Shown: positions 22,488-31,240 of the stretch, in pieces
How the letters are laid out: the number at the start of each line of letters is the position of its first letter
How positions within the stretch are numbered: position 1 is the stretch's first letter
NCBI GenBank assembly: GCA_019745565.1
Contig: JAIESW010000016.1
Span: 1-64,000, forward strand
Source of the DNA: Burkholderiales bacterium
Lineage (GTDB): Bacteria; Pseudomonadota; Gammaproteobacteria; Burkholderiales; Ga0077523
Direction of reading: 5' to 3'
Length of the DNA stretch: 64,000 bases
Notes under the pieces: model-generated
Database searches by the model: none
Seen by the model: the letters and a program-made list of their open reading frames with translations, nothing else
What the model was told of the DNA's origin: nothing
Made by a program: the position numbers and the translations under genes

Positions 22488-23414
22488 ATGAAAAGAAGCG
22501 TCGAGTTCAACAGCAAGGGTTCCAAGGTGCGCGGCGTCCTGGTGACGCCCGACGGCGGCAAGGGCCCGTTTCCGATCGCCATCATGGGCGGGGGCTGGTG
22601 CTACGTGAAGGAGATCGTGCTGCCGCACTACGCGGAAGCCATCGTGAAATCCGGCGTCGCGGTGCTGATGTTCGACTACCGTGGCCTGGGCGAAAGCGAG
22701 GGCGAGCCGCGGCAGCACATCGATCCGTGGGGCCAGGTGGAGGACTACAAGAACGCCATCAGTTTCGCCGCCAAGCAGCCGGAAGTGGATCCGAACCGCA
22801 TCGGTATCTGGGGCATCTCCTACGCCGGCGGGCACGTCATCATCGTGGCCGCGACCGATCCGCGGGTGAAGTGCGCGGTGTCGACCGTGCCCGTGGTCGA
22901 GGGCTGGGAGACCATGAAGCGCTGCCACGGCGAGCGCAAGTTCGACAAGCTGCTGAAGCTTATCCAGGAGGACCGCATCCGTCGCTCCGACGGGCAGCCC
23001 AGCGCCATGATGCCCATGTCGCACAGCGACCCGGACAACAACCTGTCGAGCTGGCCGTTCCCGCACGTCTACGAGATCTTCATGCGCATCAAGGAAGCCG
23101 AGGCGCCGCGGCACGAGCACCGCAACACCATCGAGTCGGTGGAACTGCTGCTGCAATACGACACGTTCGCGTACGCGAAGCGCGTCCTCAACACGCCGAC
23201 CCTGGTGGTGGTCGCCGAGCAGGACAACATCACCCAGTGGGATCTCGAGATCCAGATGTACAACACCATTCCCGCCGGCAACAAGGAGCTGGTGGTGCTC
23301 GAGAAGGTCAACCACATGAGCCTGTACTCCACGCGCAAGCACCTGGAGAAGGCGTCGGCCCATCATGCGCGCTTCCTCAAGAAGCACCTGATCGACGAGT
23401 TCTCAGCCGAATAA
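22488..23414 (+). CDS. Alpha/beta hydrolase
   Basis: A 308-residue alpha/beta-hydrolase. The nucleophile elbow is GISYAGG (Ser near residue 112), the oxyanion segment is GGGWCYVKE, and the likely catalytic His is in KVNHMSLYS near the end, with an Asp in VVAEQDNITQ. It resembles dienelactone or peptide-hydrolase-like members, with no signal peptide, so it is cytosolic. It sits between the binding protein and the permeases, suggesting that it cleaves an ester or lactone of the imported compound. Confidence 0.85.
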   Translation: MKRSVEFNSKGSKVRGVLVTPDGGKGPFPIAIMGGGWCYVKEIVLPHYAEAIVKSGVAVLMFDYRGLGESEGEPRQHIDPWGQVEDYKNAISFAAKQPEVDPNRIGIWGISYAGGHVIIVAATDPRVKCAVSTVPVVEGWETMKRCHGERKFDKLLKLIQEDRIRRSDGQPSAMMPMSHSDPDNNLSSWPFPHVYEIFMRIKEAEAPRHEHRNTIESVELLLQYDTFAYAKRVLNTPTLVVVAEQDNITQWDLEIQMYNTIPAGNKELVVLEKVNHMSLYSTRKHLEKASAHHARFLKKHLIDEFSAE

Positions 23415-23483
23415 GGTCGGGGGGGAGGGCCCCGGGGGCGATCTCTCCCACGATCGTTCCCGGGTTCCAACCCTGACGCACGG

Positions 23484-24371
23484 ATGAACGGAACCCTGCT
23501 GCTTCAGTCGGTGATCGTCGGAATCACCAACGGCTTCGTCTACGCGTTGGTGGGGCTCGGTATCGCCGTGGTGTTCCGCGGCACACGCATCATCAACGCG
23601 ATGCAGGGCGAGTTCTCGCTCGTGGGCGGACTGGTGGCGTTCGTCGTGGTGGAGAGCCTGGGTTGGCCGCTGGCCGTCGCCACGGTGGCGGGGGTGCTGG
23701 CTGGCGGCGTGCTCGGCTTCGCGATGGAATGGCTGCTGGTGCGGCCCACGCGCCGACGCGGTGCAGGCGAGGAGAGCTATCTGCTCCTGACGCTCGGGGT
23801 CGCCTTCGCGATCTCCGCTGCCGTGCTGTACTTCATCGGCCGCGATACGCGCAGCCTGCCCGGCATCGGCGGCGAGGGCAGCGCGGTGCTCTTCGATGCG
23901 GCGGTCCGCTACCACGCGATGTGGCTCGTGATCCTGTCCTCCGCGGTCATGCTGCTGCTGCGTCTCTTCTACGATCGCACGCGGATCGGCCTGTCGATGA
24001 TGGCGGCTTCCATCGACGAGGACGGTGCCGCCACCATCGGTATCGATGTGCCGCTGATGCGCTCGCTGTCGTTCCTCCTGGGGGGGCTGGTGGGCGGGCT
24101 GGCCGGGGTTCTGGTTTCGCCGCTCATCACCATCCACTACGAGATGGGCCTGCTGCTTACGCTGAAGGGTTTCGCGGCCGCGATCCTCGGCGGGTTGCTC
24201 AACCCCTTCGGCGCGGTGATCGGTGGACTGACTCTCGGTCTGATCGAATCGCTCGCCGTGCTGACGGTTTCTTCCGGGTACAAGGACGTGATCGCGATGA
24301 CGCTGCTGATCGTCATCATGATCTTCCTGCCCAACGGCATGCTCGGTCGTGGCAGCCGCAAGGGCGGCTGA
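23484..24371 (+). CDS. livH: Branched-chain amino acid-type ABC permease, LivH
   Basis: A 295-residue inner-membrane protein with about eight hydrophobic helices. The LivH pattern is present: FVYALVGLGIAVVFRGTRIIN, then QGEFSLVGG, and the C-terminal GFAAAILGGLLNPFGAVIGG that couples to the ATPases. It forms the transport channel with the next gene product. The gap of 69 bp to the upstream hydrolase and 21 bp to livM fits an operon. Confidence 0.92.
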   Translation: MNGTLLLQSVIVGITNGFVYALVGLGIAVVFRGTRIINAMQGEFSLVGGLVAFVVVESLGWPLAVATVAGVLAGGVLGFAMEWLLVRPTRRRGAGEESYLLLTLGVAFAISAAVLYFIGRDTRSLPGIGGEGSAVLFDAAVRYHAMWLVILSSAVMLLLRLFYDRTRIGLSMMAASIDEDGAATIGIDVPLMRSLSFLLGGLVGGLAGVLVSPLITIHYEMGLLLTLKGFAAAILGGLLNPFGAVIGGLTLGLIESLAVLTVSSGYKDVIAMTLLIVIMIFLPNGMLGRGSRKGG

Positions 24372-24392
24372 GGGATTCCGGACGGCATCGGC

Positions 24393-25349
24393 ATGAGCGC
24401 GCACCGGTCCGTCTCTTCATGGCAGGTTTTACTTGCGGTGGTCTTCATTACGGCCTGGGCCACCGCTCCTTTATTCGCTTCACGCAGCGTCATCGACATG
24501 CTCGTGTTCACGGCGCTGTATTCCATCGCCGGACTCGGCGTGGCGTTCCTGCTGGGCCAGTGCGGCATCGTATCGCTGGCCCAGAGTGTCTTCTTCGGCA
24601 TCGGCGCGTACTCCTCTGCTTACTGCACCACTCATTGGGGTTGGATCGCGCCGACCGGATTCGTGGTCGGGATCGTCGCCAGTGCCGTCATCGCGTTCGC
24701 GGTCGGCTGGCCCATCCTGCGCTTGTCCGGATACTTCCTGGCGCTGGCAACGCTGGCGCTCGCCATGATCGGGCAGGTGCTGTTCCTCGAATGGGACTGG
24801 CTGACCGGCGGCACGCTCGGCATCGGCGGCATTCCGAAGCTGTCGTTGTTCGGTTTCGAATTGCGTACGCCGCAGCGCTTCTATTACTTCGTGTGGCCGG
24901 TGGCCGCGCTGGTGCTGTGGTTGTACGCGAATCTGCTGGGCGCCCGCAACGGCTTTGCCATGCGGGCGATGCGCGACGCACCGGCAGCGGCAGCGGTTCT
25001 CGGCGTCGACACCCACGTGCTGAAGGTGAAGATGTTCGTGGCGAGCGCGATGCTCGGCTCCCTGGGCGGCAGTCTGTTCGCCCACTACGTGTCGTTCGTG
25101 AGCGTGGACAGCTTCACGGTGGATCGCGCCATCCATTTCCTGCTGATCGCCGTGCTGGGCGGTGCCAAGACCATCGTCGGGACGGTGCTGGGTTCTGCGT
25201 TCGTGACCGTGATGCCCCACTGGCTGACGGGTTTCGGCGACTTTCATCCTCTGCTCTTCGCCGCCTGCTTGATCGCGGCGGTGATGTTCCTGCCCGACGG
25301 CTTCGGCGGTGCCCTGCAGCGCGCTTTGCGGCGACAAGGGCAAGCCTGA
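24393..25349 (+). CDS. livM: Branched-chain amino acid-type ABC permease, LivM
   Basis: A 318-residue permease with about ten hydrophobic segments. The LivM hallmarks are YSIAGLGVAFLLGQCGIVSLAQ and, near the end, FLLIAVLGGAKTIVGTVLGS. It pairs with LivH and with the ATPases LivG and LivF encoded directly downstream; the LivG start is 3 bp after its stop. The substrate is not known from sequence. Confidence 0.92.
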   Translation: MSAHRSVSSWQVLLAVVFITAWATAPLFASRSVIDMLVFTALYSIAGLGVAFLLGQCGIVSLAQSVFFGIGAYSSAYCTTHWGWIAPTGFVVGIVASAVIAFAVGWPILRLSGYFLALATLALAMIGQVLFLEWDWLTGGTLGIGGIPKLSLFGFELRTPQRFYYFVWPVAALVLWLYANLLGARNGFAMRAMRDAPAAAAVLGVDTHVLKVKMFVASAMLGSLGGSLFAHYVSFVSVDSFTVDRAIHFLLIAVLGGAKTIVGTVLGSAFVTVMPHWLTGFGDFHPLLFAACLIAAVMFLPDGFGGALQRALRRQGQA

Positions 25350-25351
25350 TC

Positions 25352-26107
25352 GTGGCCGCACTGCTGGAAGTCCGCGACGTGGCACGAAGCTTCCGCGGCC
25401 TGCACGTGTTGCGCGAGGTGAGCTTCGAGGTGCCCGAGGGCGGAATCGTCGGGCTGATCGGGCCTAACGGCGCCGGCAAGAGCACGCTGTTCAACATCGT
25501 CTCGGGTTTCCTGTCGGCGGATCGCGGTCGCGTGATCTATGCCGGAACGGACATCAGCGACCGCTCGGTACCGCAACGGAGCTACGCCGGTCTGGTGCGC
25601 ACGTTCCAGACGCCACAGGTCTTCCCGCACCTCACGGTCATCGAGAACCTGATGGCCGGCTGCTACAAGCACACCACGACCGGTGTCGTGGCGAACCTGT
25701 TCGGGTCGCGCGCGTCCCGCGCCGAAGTGCGACGCATGCGCGCCGAGGCCGATGCAGCGTGCGACAAGTTCGGTCTGACCACGATCAGGGACCGACCGGC
25801 CGGCAAACTGCCGGGGGGACAGCAACGCCTGGTGGAGCTCGCCCGGGCCGTGGTCGGCAAACCGCGGCTATTGTGTCTGGATGAACCCTCCTCCGGCCTC
25901 AACACCGGCGAAGTGGCGGGTCTCATGGCGGCGCTCGAGCGCCTGGCTGCGGAGGGCATCACGATCCTCCTGGTATCGCACGACATGGATCTGGTGAAGG
26001 TGGCCTCGGTGATCCACGTGCTGTGCTTCGGCGAGATCATCGCGCGCGGTCCGCTCGGCGAGATCCGCCACGATCCGCGCGTGCGCGAAGCCTATCTCGG
26101 GGCCTGA
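25352..26107 (+). CDS. livG: Branched-chain amino acid-type ABC ATP-binding protein, LivG
   Basis: A 251-residue ATPase starting at GTG 25352. Walker A is GPNGAGKST, Walker B is LLCLDEPSSGLN, and the switch His is in LVSHD. The LivG-type PQVFPHLTVIENLM stretch is present. The signature is LPGGQ instead of LSGGQ, a mild variation. The GTG start is required because upstream codons belong to livM. It is followed by livF with a 2-bp gap. Confidence 0.92.
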   Translation: MAALLEVRDVARSFRGLHVLREVSFEVPEGGIVGLIGPNGAGKSTLFNIVSGFLSADRGRVIYAGTDISDRSVPQRSYAGLVRTFQTPQVFPHLTVIENLMAGCYKHTTTGVVANLFGSRASRAEVRRMRAEADAACDKFGLTTIRDRPAGKLPGGQQRLVELARAVVGKPRLLCLDEPSSGLNTGEVAGLMAALERLAAEGITILLVSHDMDLVKVASVIHVLCFGEIIARGPLGEIRHDPRVREAYLGA

Positions 26108-26109
26108 CG

Positions 26110-26829
26110 ATGCTGCGCGCCGAAGCCATCGAAGCGGGATATGGCGGATTACCAGTCCTGAAGGGTCTGACCTTCGGCATCGAGCGCAACGAGGCCGTCG
26201 CGCTGATCGGCGCCAACGGTGCCGGCAAGTCCACCCTGGTGCGCGCCCTGTGTGGCCTGCTGCCGTTGACCGCCGGTCGGATCCTGCAGGACGGTCGCGA
26301 GATCCAGCGGTTGCCGGCCCATCAGCGCACGCGGCACGGGATTGCCGTCGTGCTGGAATCCCGTCACCTCTTCGGCGAACTCTCCGTGCGCCACAACCTG
26401 GAACTGGCCGCGGCCCACGGCGAGCGACACGGTGCGGCCCGGCGGAAGTTCCGCATGGACGACGTCATCGGTCTGTTTCCGTTCCTGGGCGGTCGGCTCG
26501 ATGCATCCGTGCAACTGCTCTCCGGCGGCGAGCAGCAGATGGTGGCGATCGCCCGGGCGCTGCTCCTGCATCCGGAACTGCTGATCCTCGACGAGCCGTC
26601 GACCGGCCTTTCGCCGAAGGTGGTGCGCGAGATCGTCGGCGCGCTGGCGACCCTGCGCAGCGCGGGCATGAGCATCCTGCTGGTGGAGCAGAACGTGGCC
26701 CTGGCGGTGGAGGCGGCCGATCGCGCCTACGTGATGTCGCTGGGTCTTATCGTCCAGGAACTGGACGCGGCGGCGTGGAAGGGCGTGCTCGATGATGAAG
26801 CCCTGCTGCAAGCCTATTTGGGAAGCTAG
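26110..26829 (+). CDS. livF: Branched-chain amino acid-type ABC ATP-binding protein, LivF
   Basis: A 239-residue ATPase with Walker A GANGAGKST, signature LSGGEQQM, Walker B LLILDEPSTGLS and the LivF-typical ARALLLHPELLILDEP. The start ATG 26110 lies 2 bp after the livG stop. It completes the importer. The acyl-CoA ligase begins 8 bp downstream. Confidence 0.93.
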   Translation: MLRAEAIEAGYGGLPVLKGLTFGIERNEAVALIGANGAGKSTLVRALCGLLPLTAGRILQDGREIQRLPAHQRTRHGIAVVLESRHLFGELSVRHNLELAAAHGERHGAARRKFRMDDVIGLFPFLGGRLDASVQLLSGGEQQMVAIARALLLHPELLILDEPSTGLSPKVVREIVGALATLRSAGMSILLVEQNVALAVEAADRAYVMSLGLIVQELDAAAWKGVLDDEALLQAYLGS

Positions 26830-26836
26830 GGCAGCC

Positions 26837-28492
26837 ATGCGCACCGACGCCAGCGGTTGGGTTACCCGGTACACCGACGACGAGATCCGGCGCTACAAGC
26901 GCGCCGGTGCATGGAAGGACGTGACGCTGGCCGATTGCGCCCGGCGCCAGGCCGAGCGCGCGCCGGACCGTACCGCCGTGGTGGAAGGCGAGCGCTCCTC
27001 GAGCTTCGGTGCCATCTTCGCCGAAGCGCAATACCTCGCCGGCGCGTTCGGCGTCATGGGCTTGAGACCCGGCGACGTGATCAGCTACCAGTTGCCCAAC
27101 TGGACCGAGACGATGGTCATCAACATCGCGGCATGCCTGACCGGTGTGGTGGTGAATCCGATCGTGCCGATCTATCGCGAGTCGGAGGTGCGCTACATCC
27201 TTGCCGACTGCCGGTCGCGCATGCTGTTCGTTCCCGAGCGCTTCCGCAATTTCGACTATCCGGCCATGGCTGCGCGGCTGCGGCCGCAACTGCCTGCCTT
27301 GCGGGACGTCATTGTGGTGCGTGGAACTGCCGAGGCCTGTCGTCGCTACAGCGACGTGCTCGCCTACGGCCAGGGTGAACCGCCAGCCGAACGCTGGGTG
27401 GACCCGGACGCGGTGAAGCTGGTGCTCTACACCTCAGGCACCACCGGCAATCCGAAGGGCGTGCTCCACAGCCACAACACCATCATGGCGGAGATCGACG
27501 CCGTCATCGCCTTCTGGGGCATCCACGAGCGCGATGTCGTGCTGATGCCCTCTCCGGTCACGCACATCACCGGCTACCTCTACGCGCTGGAAATCGCATT
27601 CGCTGCGGGCGTCAAGGTGGTCTTCATGGAGCGGTGGAACGTGACCGAAGCCGTCGACCTGATCGCCCGCCAGGGCGTCAGCTTCAGCGTCGGAGCCACG
27701 CCCTTCCTCAAGGAACTGATCGCCGAGGTGGAGGCTCGCAAGCTCAAGCTGCCGAGCCTGCGCCGGTTCATGAGCGGCGGAGCGCCGGTGCCACCGGAGG
27801 TCATCCATCGCGCGAACCAGGTGCTGCCCGACTGCATGGCCTTTCGGGTGTACGGCAGCACCGAGGCACCGACGGTGACGCTGGGCATCCGCGGTCGCGA
27901 CGAGGCGCAGCTCGGCGCCACCACCGACGGCCGCATCGTCAACCACGAAGTTCGATTGTGCGATCCGCAGACCGGCATCCCGGTCGGGCCGGGCCAGGAA
28001 GGGGAGATCTGCACGCGCGGCCCCGAGATGATGCTGGGCTACACCGATCCGCAGCAGACGCGCGAAAGCTTCGATGCCGACGGATACTTCCACACCGGTG
28101 ATCTCGGCTACTACGTGAACGGCGACTACCTGTGCGTAAGCGGTCGTAAGAAGGACCTCATCATCCGCGGCGGCGAGAACCTGAGCCCCAAGGAGATCGA
28201 GGACGTGCTGCACCGGCATCCCGACATCCAAGAGGTGGCGATCGTGGCCATGCCGCACGAGCGACTGGGGGAGGGGGTCTGCGCCTGCGTCATCGCCCGC
28301 GAAGGTCGGAAGATCGATGTGCCGACGCTTGCGGCATGGCTGGAACTGGCGGGTCTCGCGCGGCAGAAGTTTCCCGAGCGGGTGGAGTTGATGCAGGACC
28401 TCCCGCGCACCGCGTCTGGCAAGGTCCAGAAGAACGTATTGCGCGACACCGTTGCCGCGAAGATCGCGGCGGAAAGGAAAGCCGACGCATGA
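26837..28492 (+). CDS. AMP-dependent acyl-CoA synthetase/ligase
   Basis: A 551-residue enzyme of the ANL superfamily that activates a carboxylic acid with ATP and CoA. Motifs: YTSGTTGNPKGVLHSH (P-loop), YGSTEAP, YFHTGDLGY and SGRKKDLIIRGGENLSPKEIE, plus the C-terminal Lys in RTASGKVQKN. The start at 26837 is 8 bp after livF. Its similarity is to cyclohexanecarboxylate- or medium-chain-type ligases rather than acetyl-CoA synthetase; the substrate is unknown. Its position implies that the imported acid is converted to a CoA ester. Confidence 0.92.
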   Translation: MRTDASGWVTRYTDDEIRRYKRAGAWKDVTLADCARRQAERAPDRTAVVEGERSSSFGAIFAEAQYLAGAFGVMGLRPGDVISYQLPNWTETMVINIAACLTGVVVNPIVPIYRESEVRYILADCRSRMLFVPERFRNFDYPAMAARLRPQLPALRDVIVVRGTAEACRRYSDVLAYGQGEPPAERWVDPDAVKLVLYTSGTTGNPKGVLHSHNTIMAEIDAVIAFWGIHERDVVLMPSPVTHITGYLYALEIAFAAGVKVVFMERWNVTEAVDLIARQGVSFSVGATPFLKELIAEVEARKLKLPSLRRFMSGGAPVPPEVIHRANQVLPDCMAFRVYGSTEAPTVTLGIRGRDEAQLGATTDGRIVNHEVRLCDPQTGIPVGPGQEGEICTRGPEMMLGYTDPQQTRESFDADGYFHTGDLGYYVNGDYLCVSGRKKDLIIRGGENLSPKEIEDVLHRHPDIQEVAIVAMPHERLGEGVCACVIAREGRKIDVPTLAAWLELAGLARQKFPERVELMQDLPRTASGKVQKNVLRDTVAAKIAAERKADA

Positions 28493-29469
28493 ACACGACG
28501 GCGGACAAGACGTCACGCCCCGATCTGCTCGCGTTGTATCGACGGATGCTGCTGATCCGGCGCATGGAGGAACGGCTGGGCGACGTGGTGCAATCGGGCG
28601 AGCTGCCGGGGCCGGTGCATCTGTGTATCGGCCAGGAGGCGGTCGCGGTGGGCGTGTGCGCGCATCTCACCGATGCCGACTGGATCGCGAGCAACCACCG
28701 CGGTCACGGGCACTTCCTGGCGAAGGGCGGGACACCGCATGCGATGGTGGCCGAGATCTTCGGCCGCGACACCGGCATTTGCCGCGGCAAGGGCGGCTCG
28801 ATGCACGTGGCGGATTTCGGTCGCGGCATCCTCGGCGCGAACGGCATCGTCGGCGGCGGCATCGGTCTCGCCGCGGGTGCGGCGCTCTCGGCACAACTCG
28901 ACGGCAAGGGGCGGGTGTCCGTGGTCTTCTTCGGCGACGGTGGTGCGAACCAAGGCGTCGTGAGCGAGGTGCTCAACATCGCGGCCATCTGGAAGTTGCC
29001 GCTGCTCCTCGTGTGCGAGAACAACGGCTTCTCCGAGTTCTCGCCGACCAGCACCGTGACCGCCGGCGAGATCGCGGCGCGGGCGCAGCCCTTCGGAGTC
29101 CCGGGCGTGACGGTCGACGGCAACGACGTCATCTCCGTGTGGCGCGCAGCCGGGGAGGCCGTGACCCGTGCTCGCAACGGTCACGGCCCCACGTTGATCG
29201 AAGCGCGCACCTATCGCTGGCGAGGGCACGTGGAAACGGAGAGGAGTTTCCTGTCGGAGAAGTACCGCGAGGACGACGAGATCGCCGAATGGCGTGGACG
29301 CGACCCGATCGTGCGGCTTGAGATGCAGGTGCTCGAAGGTGGCACCACCCAAGCCGAACTGGACGCCATTCGAGCCGAGATCGCCGATGAAGTCGAGCGA
29401 GCCTACGCCGAGGCAATGGCCGATCCACCGCCACCGGACCAGAGCGCGTTCCAGCACATGCTGGCCTGA
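28489..29469 (+). CDS. Thiamine-dependent 2-oxoacid dehydrogenase E1 alpha subunit
   Basis: A 326-residue alpha subunit of the pyruvate/acetoin dehydrogenase type. The thiamine-diphosphate motif is GDGGANQGVVSEVLNIAA...NN (GDG to NN), and the active-site region has SNHRGHGHFLAKGG and RGKGGSMH. The phosphorylation-loop-like region RWRGHVETERSFLSEKYR is seen. The gene overlaps the ligase stop by ATGA. With the beta subunit at 29560 and a lipoyl protein at 30534 it could oxidatively cleave an acetoin- or 2-oxoacid-like intermediate. Confidence 0.9.
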   Translation: MNTTADKTSRPDLLALYRRMLLIRRMEERLGDVVQSGELPGPVHLCIGQEAVAVGVCAHLTDADWIASNHRGHGHFLAKGGTPHAMVAEIFGRDTGICRGKGGSMHVADFGRGILGANGIVGGGIGLAAGAALSAQLDGKGRVSVVFFGDGGANQGVVSEVLNIAAIWKLPLLLVCENNGFSEFSPTSTVTAGEIAARAQPFGVPGVTVDGNDVISVWRAAGEAVTRARNGHGPTLIEARTYRWRGHVETERSFLSEKYREDDEIAEWRGRDPIVRLEMQVLEGGTTQAELDAIRAEIADEVERAYAEAMADPPPPDQSAFQHMLA

Positions 29470-29487
29470 GATGACGACCCCCCCGAT

Positions 29488-29546
29488 GGGCCTGCGGCCC
29501 TTCCCCCCAAGGGGGCCAGCCCTCTTGGGGCGGCCCGGCGAGGGCT
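29488..29546 (+). repeat. Hairpin-rich C/G repeat between the E1 subunit genes
   Basis: Three hairpins follow in a row: GGGCC-TGC-GGCCC (29488-29500), CCCCC-AA-GGGGG (about 29504-29515), and AGCCCTC...GAGGGCT (29518-29546). Such elements are common between betaproteobacterial genes. It interrupts an otherwise tightly packed operon and may affect mRNA stability. Confidence 0.55.
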
Positions 29547-29559
29547 GAGGACAACGACC

Positions 29560-30537
29560 ATGGCGAAGAAACGGCTCATCCAGGCCATCAACGAAGCGCT
29601 CTGCGAAGAGATGGAGCGCGATCCGAGAGTCATCCTGTTCGGCGAGGACGTGAAGATCAGCCTGTTCGGCGACACCAAGGGGCTGGCCGAACGCTTCGGC
29701 GAACAGCGCGTGCGCAACACGCCGATCGCGGAGACCGCGATGTCCGGCATGGCGGTGGGGGCAGCCGCGGCCGGCTACCGCGTCGTGTGCCACATGATGT
29801 TCGCGAACTTTCTGTACACCGGCTTCGATGCCATCGCCAACCAGGCCGCCAAGCTGCACTACATGACGGCGGGACAGATCAAGCTGCCGATCGTGTACAT
29901 GGCGGTGATGGGCGCGGGTCGTTCCGCCGGTGCGCAACACTCCGATGTGCCGTACCCGATGCTGATGAATCTGGGCGGCATCAAGGTGGTGGTGCCGAGC
30001 ACGCCGGCGGACGCGAAGGGGCTGCTGAAGGCGGCGATCCGCGACGACAATCCGGTCGTGTTCCTGCAGCCGGCGCGGCGCGGTGGTGAGCAGGGCGAGG
30101 TGCCGGAAGGTGAACACGTCGTGCCGCTGGGGATGGCGGACATCAAACGCCCGGGCACCGACGTCACCATCGTCGCCATCGGCGCGATGGTGCGGCATGC
30201 GCTGCGGGGCGCCGACATCCTGCAGCAGGAAAACATCAGCGCCGAGGTGGTCGATCCGCGCACCCTGTTCCCGCTGGACGTCGCCACCATCCTGGCGTCC
30301 GTGCGGAGGACGGGTCGGCTGGTGGTGGTGGACGAGGCTCGTACCACTTGCAGCGCGGCTAGCGAGATCGTCGCGCTGGCGGCCGAGCAGGCGTTCGATC
30401 GTCTGGCGGCGCCCCCCAGGCGCGTCACCGTCGCGGACGTCGCGATTCCCTATGCGCCGTCGCTGGAGAAAGCAGTGCTGCCGGACGAGCACACGGTGGT
30501 TCGAGCCGTGCGCGAGGTCGTCGGAGCGCGGCGATGA
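29560..30537 (+). CDS. Thiamine-dependent 2-oxoacid dehydrogenase E1 beta subunit
   Basis: A 325-residue beta subunit with the expected FGEDVKISLFGDTKGL, RVRNTPIAETAMSGMAVGAA and the C-terminal transketolase-like domain (DVTIVAIGAMVRHALRGAD, VVDPRTLFPLD). The AQHSD motif (GAQHSDVPYPML) is as in acetoin and pyruvate E1 beta. It ends in an ATGA overlap with the lipoyl protein gene. No E2 acyltransferase catalytic domain or E3 gene lies nearby. Confidence 0.92.
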   Translation: MAKKRLIQAINEALCEEMERDPRVILFGEDVKISLFGDTKGLAERFGEQRVRNTPIAETAMSGMAVGAAAAGYRVVCHMMFANFLYTGFDAIANQAAKLHYMTAGQIKLPIVYMAVMGAGRSAGAQHSDVPYPMLMNLGGIKVVVPSTPADAKGLLKAAIRDDNPVVFLQPARRGGEQGEVPEGEHVVPLGMADIKRPGTDVTIVAIGAMVRHALRGADILQQENISAEVVDPRTLFPLDVATILASVRRTGRLVVVDEARTTCSAASEIVALAAEQAFDRLAAPPRRVTVADVAIPYAPSLEKAVLPDEHTVVRAVREVVGARR

Positions 30538-30770
30538 AGGTCTCGTTGAAGTTGCCGTTGTTCGGCATGAACATGGAAGAGGCCACCGTGGTGAAATGGC
30601 ACAGGCAGCCGGGCGAGTCGTTCAGGAAGGGCGAGCCGCTGTACGAGATCGAGACCGAGAAGGTGACGCAGGAGGTGGAGGCGCCGTGCGATGGAACCCT
30701 GCTGGAGATCGCCGCGGCAGAAGGCAGCACGATCCCCGTCGGGGCGGCCGTGTGCAGCATCGAGACCTGA
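30534..30770 (+). CDS. Stand-alone lipoyl/biotinyl-carrier domain protein
   Basis: A 78-residue protein that is nothing but a lipoyl-type domain: VSLKLPLFGMNMEEATVVKW, then ETEKVTQEVEAP with the acceptor Lys in the hairpin turn, and TIPVGAAVCSIE. Normally this domain is the N-terminus of an E2 acyltransferase. Here it ends naturally at TGA with no following catalytic domain. It could carry reducing or acyl equivalents for the E1 proteins, or serve an E2 encoded elsewhere. Confidence 0.87.
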   Translation: MKVSLKLPLFGMNMEEATVVKWHRQPGESFRKGEPLYEIETEKVTQEVEAPCDGTLLEIAAAEGSTIPVGAAVCSIET

Positions 30771-30963
30771 GGTAGTCGGCGCCAGGCGCGCGGCGGAGAG
30801 TGCCGGCGGGCGATTGCCATATGCCGGGCCGATCCAATGTCGGTGCCAACCGATACTTCGATTCGCGGTTCCGGGCGGCTACGATGCGCGCCGACCGGAA
30901 TATGCAATGACAGGCCGCCTTCGCCACGTTCCCGTGCGTGGCACGCGGGCCATCCGCGCCGCC

Positions 30964-31170
30964 GTGACTACGCTACTGCACATCGAGGCTTCACCGAGAA
31001 AGGCATCTTCGCACTTCGGCTCGGTGGCTGCGGCATTCCTGGACGCGTATCGTGTGCGGCACCCGGGACACGCTGTGACGTAGCGCCGACCGGGCAGAAA
31101 ATCGGAGGGTATGGAAGCGGCCCGGCAGCGGGCGCTCGAAGCGGCGCAGGTCGCGGCCGCGCAGTTCTGA
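30964..31170 (+). pseudogene. Fossil of an azoreductase/flavodoxin-type NAD(P)H oxidoreductase gene
   Basis: From a GTG at 30964 the frame reads TTLLHIEASPRKASSHFGSV and AAAFLDAYRVRHPGHAV, the usual N-terminus of FMN-dependent azoreductases (AzoR/AcpD). It meets TAG at 31081. In the same frame, 31111-31170 encodes MEAARQRALEAAQVAAAQF and a stop, which resembles the Ala/Arg-rich C-terminal helix of the family. The middle 130-140 residues are missing, so an internal deletion is likely. Identification is by pattern only. Confidence 0.5.
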
Positions 31171-31212
31171 GTCCGCCGCGCTCGTGCTGTCCGGCGATCC
31201 GCGCGCCGCGCG

Positions 31213-31240
31213 AAAAAGAAACGGCGGGAATCACCCGCCG
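31213..31240 (-). terminator. Terminator-like hairpin on the minus strand
   Basis: Read on the minus strand: CGGCGGG, loop TGATT, CCCGCCG, then TTTCTTTTT. The stem is 7 bp. No minus-strand gene is visible upstream of it, so it may be a relic or end an unrecognised RNA. Confidence 0.5.

Noticed and set aside
23663..25349. The long plus-strand frame joined to livG
   Set aside because: The upstream part is an out-of-frame shadow of livH and livM. Only the portion from GTG 25352 has ATPase motifs.
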